From Scatosoma sp045124465 (lineage in GTDB: Bacteria; Bacillota; Clostridia; Christensenellales; Borkfalkiaceae): a stretch of 6,381 nucleotides of DNA. Shown piece after piece: positions 4,936 through 6,381 of this stretch. Below the pieces are notes generated by a model that saw only the letters and a program-made list of their open reading frames with translations, did not search any database and was not told the origin of the DNA. Numbering within the stretch: the first letter of the stretch is position 1; each line of letters begins with the position of its first letter. The translations under genes and the position numbers were made by a program. The stretch is taken from assembly GCA_045124465.1 (NCBI GenBank), contig JBGVLV010000018.1:1-6381 (forward strand). Reading direction: 5' to 3'.

Positions 4936-4940
4936 ACCTC

Positions 4941-6200
4941 TCACAGCCGCTCCGCTTTTACGCCGTCTTTGAACAGCGACAGCACTCGGACTTTTACGGG
5001 GCGTTTTTCCGTTTCGCCGTTTACGTAAACGCGGATATAGTTTTCCGAATAGCCTTCCGTGTACCCGTCTATACAGTGCTCTGGAACGACCGTCAGTTCT
5101 TTGCCGACGTGGTTTTGTAAATACCGCTCCTTTTCCGCCGCGCCGACAAGCAACAGCCTGTCTACGCGTTCCTTTTTCACCGCGAACGGGAGTTCTTTGT
5201 ATTTCCTGTACGCGTTCGTACCCTCGCGCGGGGAGTACGGGAACGCGTGTATCTGCGCGAAACCCGCCTCGCGGACAATACGCACGGAGTCCTCGAAATC
5301 CTCTTCCGTTTCCGTCGGGAACCCGACGATAATATCCGTCGTGATCGCCGCGTTCGGGAACGCTTTATAGATCATTTCGCATTTGTCCAGATACTCTTGG
5401 CGGGTATAGTGCCGATTCATACTTTTCAGCACCTTGTCCGAACCGCTCTGCAAGGAGAGATGGAACTGCGGCGCGAAGTTCCGCACCTGACCGAGCGCGC
5501 TTAAAAACCGCTCCGTGATCAGGCTCACTTCCATCGAGCCGAGCCGTATGCGCGTTTGCGCGTCTTTCACCGCCAACATAAGATCGGCGAGGTCTTTGCC
5601 TTCCCCGTCGCGGTAGGCGGAAATATCGATCCCCGTCACGACCGTTTCCATCGCCGCGCTTTGCAGGATCTCCGCGCTCGCGCTCGAAACGCTACGCGAA
5701 CGGCTCCTGCCCCGAAGATAGGGTATCACGCAATAGGAACAAAACCTGTCGCAACCGTCCTGTATCTTGACGAAATTGCGGGTCTTTAAACATTTGGGGA
5801 GCAACATTTCCTCGTACTTCCCCTCCGCGCCGCTAAGCTGATTGCCGCAAAACCCGTCGGCAAAGTCCGCTTTCACGATCTCCAAGACCCTGTTCTTGCG
5901 TTGCGCGCCTACCGCCGCGACTACGTTTTCGCTCTTTTCCAAAAACGCCGCCGCGTTCTTTTCCGCCGCACAACCGCAAACGATCACGCGCGCGCTCGGA
6001 TTGTTTTTCAACGCCTTGCCGACGGTCTGGCGGCTCTTTCTCTCCGCCTCCGCCGTCACCGCGCAGGTATTGATCACGTACAGATCGGCGGGCGTAAGCT
6101 CCCGCGCCACCTCGTAACCCAGTTCTTCCAGACCGCGAATGAGCGAACCGCTCTCCACGTCGTTGACCTTGCAACCGAGCGTTATCACCGCCGCTTTCAT
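4941..6200 (-). CDS. mtaB: tRNA (N6-threonylcarbamoyladenosine(37)-C2)-methylthiotransferase MtaB
   Basis: Radical SAM enzyme that converts t6A37 to ms2t6A37 in ANN-decoding tRNAs, in the cytosol. At 419 residues it is of normal length. Order of domains: N-terminal UPF0004 (about 1-120) with the auxiliary 4Fe-4S cysteines C10 (TLGCKVN), C46 (VINTCAVT) and C77 (IVCGCAAE); radical SAM core (about 143-340) with the CxxxCxxC cysteines C150, C154 and C157 in DGCDRFCSYCVIPYLRGRSR; then SGSD (252-255), TDIIVGFPTET (288-298) and FPYSPREGT (320-328); and a C-terminal TRAM domain (about 360-419). The LGCKVN and AERKSRQ signatures point to MtaB rather than MiaB or RimO. The ATG overlaps the rsmE stop as ATGA, and GGGAG at 6211-6215 lies inside rsmE, so the two are probably translationally coupled. 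Confidence 0.95.
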   Translation of the reverse strand: MKAAVITLGCKVNDVESGSLIRGLEELGYEVARELTPADLYVINTCAVTAEAERKSRQTVGKALKNNPSARVIVCGCAAEKNAAAFLEKSENVVAAVGAQRKNRVLEIVKADFADGFCGNQLSGAEGKYEEMLLPKCLKTRNFVKIQDGCDRFCSYCVIPYLRGRSRSRSVSSASAEILQSAAMETVVTGIDISAYRDGEGKDLADLMLAVKDAQTRIRLGSMEVSLITERFLSALGQVRNFAPQFHLSLQSGSDKVLKSMNRHYTRQEYLDKCEMIYKAFPNAAITTDIIVGFPTETEEDFEDSVRIVREAGFAQIHAFPYSPREGTNAYRKYKELPFAVKKERVDRLLLVGAAEKERYLQNHVGKELTVVPEHCIDGYTEGYSENYIRVYVNGETEKRPVKVRVLSLFKDGVKAERL

Positions 6201-6381
6201 ATTTGCATTTCTCCCAAAGCGAACATAACGATCGCCGTCAGCGACACCGCCGCCGTTTCCGCACGCAAGATACGCTTGCCGAGCGTGATATGCGCAAACC
6301 CCAGCTCTTTCGCGCCCGCCGCCTCCGCTTGGGAGAACCCGCCCTCGCTCCCGACGACGATCGCCGTCGAGCCGCGGAGCT
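6197..6381 (-). CDS. rsmE: 16S rRNA (uracil(1498)-N3)-methyltransferase RsmE, C-terminal part
   Basis: Partial gene with only its last 60 residues inside the window; the rest lies beyond the right edge. The product methylates N3 of U1498 in 16S rRNA using S-adenosylmethionine and belongs to the SPOUT class. The SAM-binding trefoil-knot signatures are visible: IVVGSEGGFSQAE (about residues 7-19 of the visible part) and LGKRILRAETAA (33-44), followed by a hydrophobic C-terminal helix ending GEMQI. The stop TGA at 6197-6199 overlaps the mtaB ATG by the ATGA arrangement. rsmE next to mtaB is a conserved pairing in Firmicutes, often downstream of prmA and the dnaK operon. Confidence 0.93.
   Translation of the reverse strand, partial: LRGSTAIVVGSEGGFSQAEAAGAKELGFAHITLGKRILRAETAAVSLTAIVMFALGEMQI

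Overview
The window looks like a chromosomal stretch from an anaerobic, low-branching Firmicutes (class Clostridia), possibly an uncultivated gut lineage such as Christensenellales. The case rests on strong AGGAGG-type ribosome binding sites before most genes, a cysteine-rich repeat lipoprotein of a kind common in such genomes, an rsmE-mtaB-HIT gene order typical of Firmicutes, and a SpoIIQ-like LytM protein. The lineage is inferred from style and was not tested. Every gene I can support reads on the minus strand, so transcription runs from the right edge to the left.

Right to left. At 6381-4432 lies a tRNA/rRNA-modification cluster: the C-terminal end of rsmE (16S rRNA U1498 methyltransferase), mtaB (t6A37 methylthiotransferase, start overlapping the rsmE stop by 4 bases), a ~120-base intergenic element made of five consecutive small hairpins, and a HIT-family nucleotide hydrolase. 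A terminator hairpin (4353-4393) ends the cluster, and its 3' arm contains the ribosome binding site of the next gene. At 4348-3114 come a small membrane-anchored protein of unknown function (possibly YwmB-like) and a membrane-anchored LytM/M23 protein resembling the sporulation protein SpoIIQ, closed by a strong terminator. A weak sigma-F-like promoter precedes this pair.

The next two genes are independent single-gene units with their own sigma-A promoters and terminators: an MgtC/SapB-family membrane protein (2928-2284) and a class I (subgroup Ib) aspartate aminotransferase (2076-877).

The left end holds the most unusual part. A near-consensus promoter (770-798) fires into a ~170-base leader that folds as a long three-part stem (652-765), followed by an intrinsic-terminator-like hairpin with a U tract (591-625), and only then the ribosome binding site of a lipoprotein gene (558-139). 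This is the layout of an attenuated or riboregulated leader, or of a free-standing small RNA. The lipoprotein itself stops in the middle of its second repeat. The DNA beyond the break (1 to ~142) reads as an unrelated, open, AT-richer frame running off the window, which suggests a rearrangement or mobile-element insertion.
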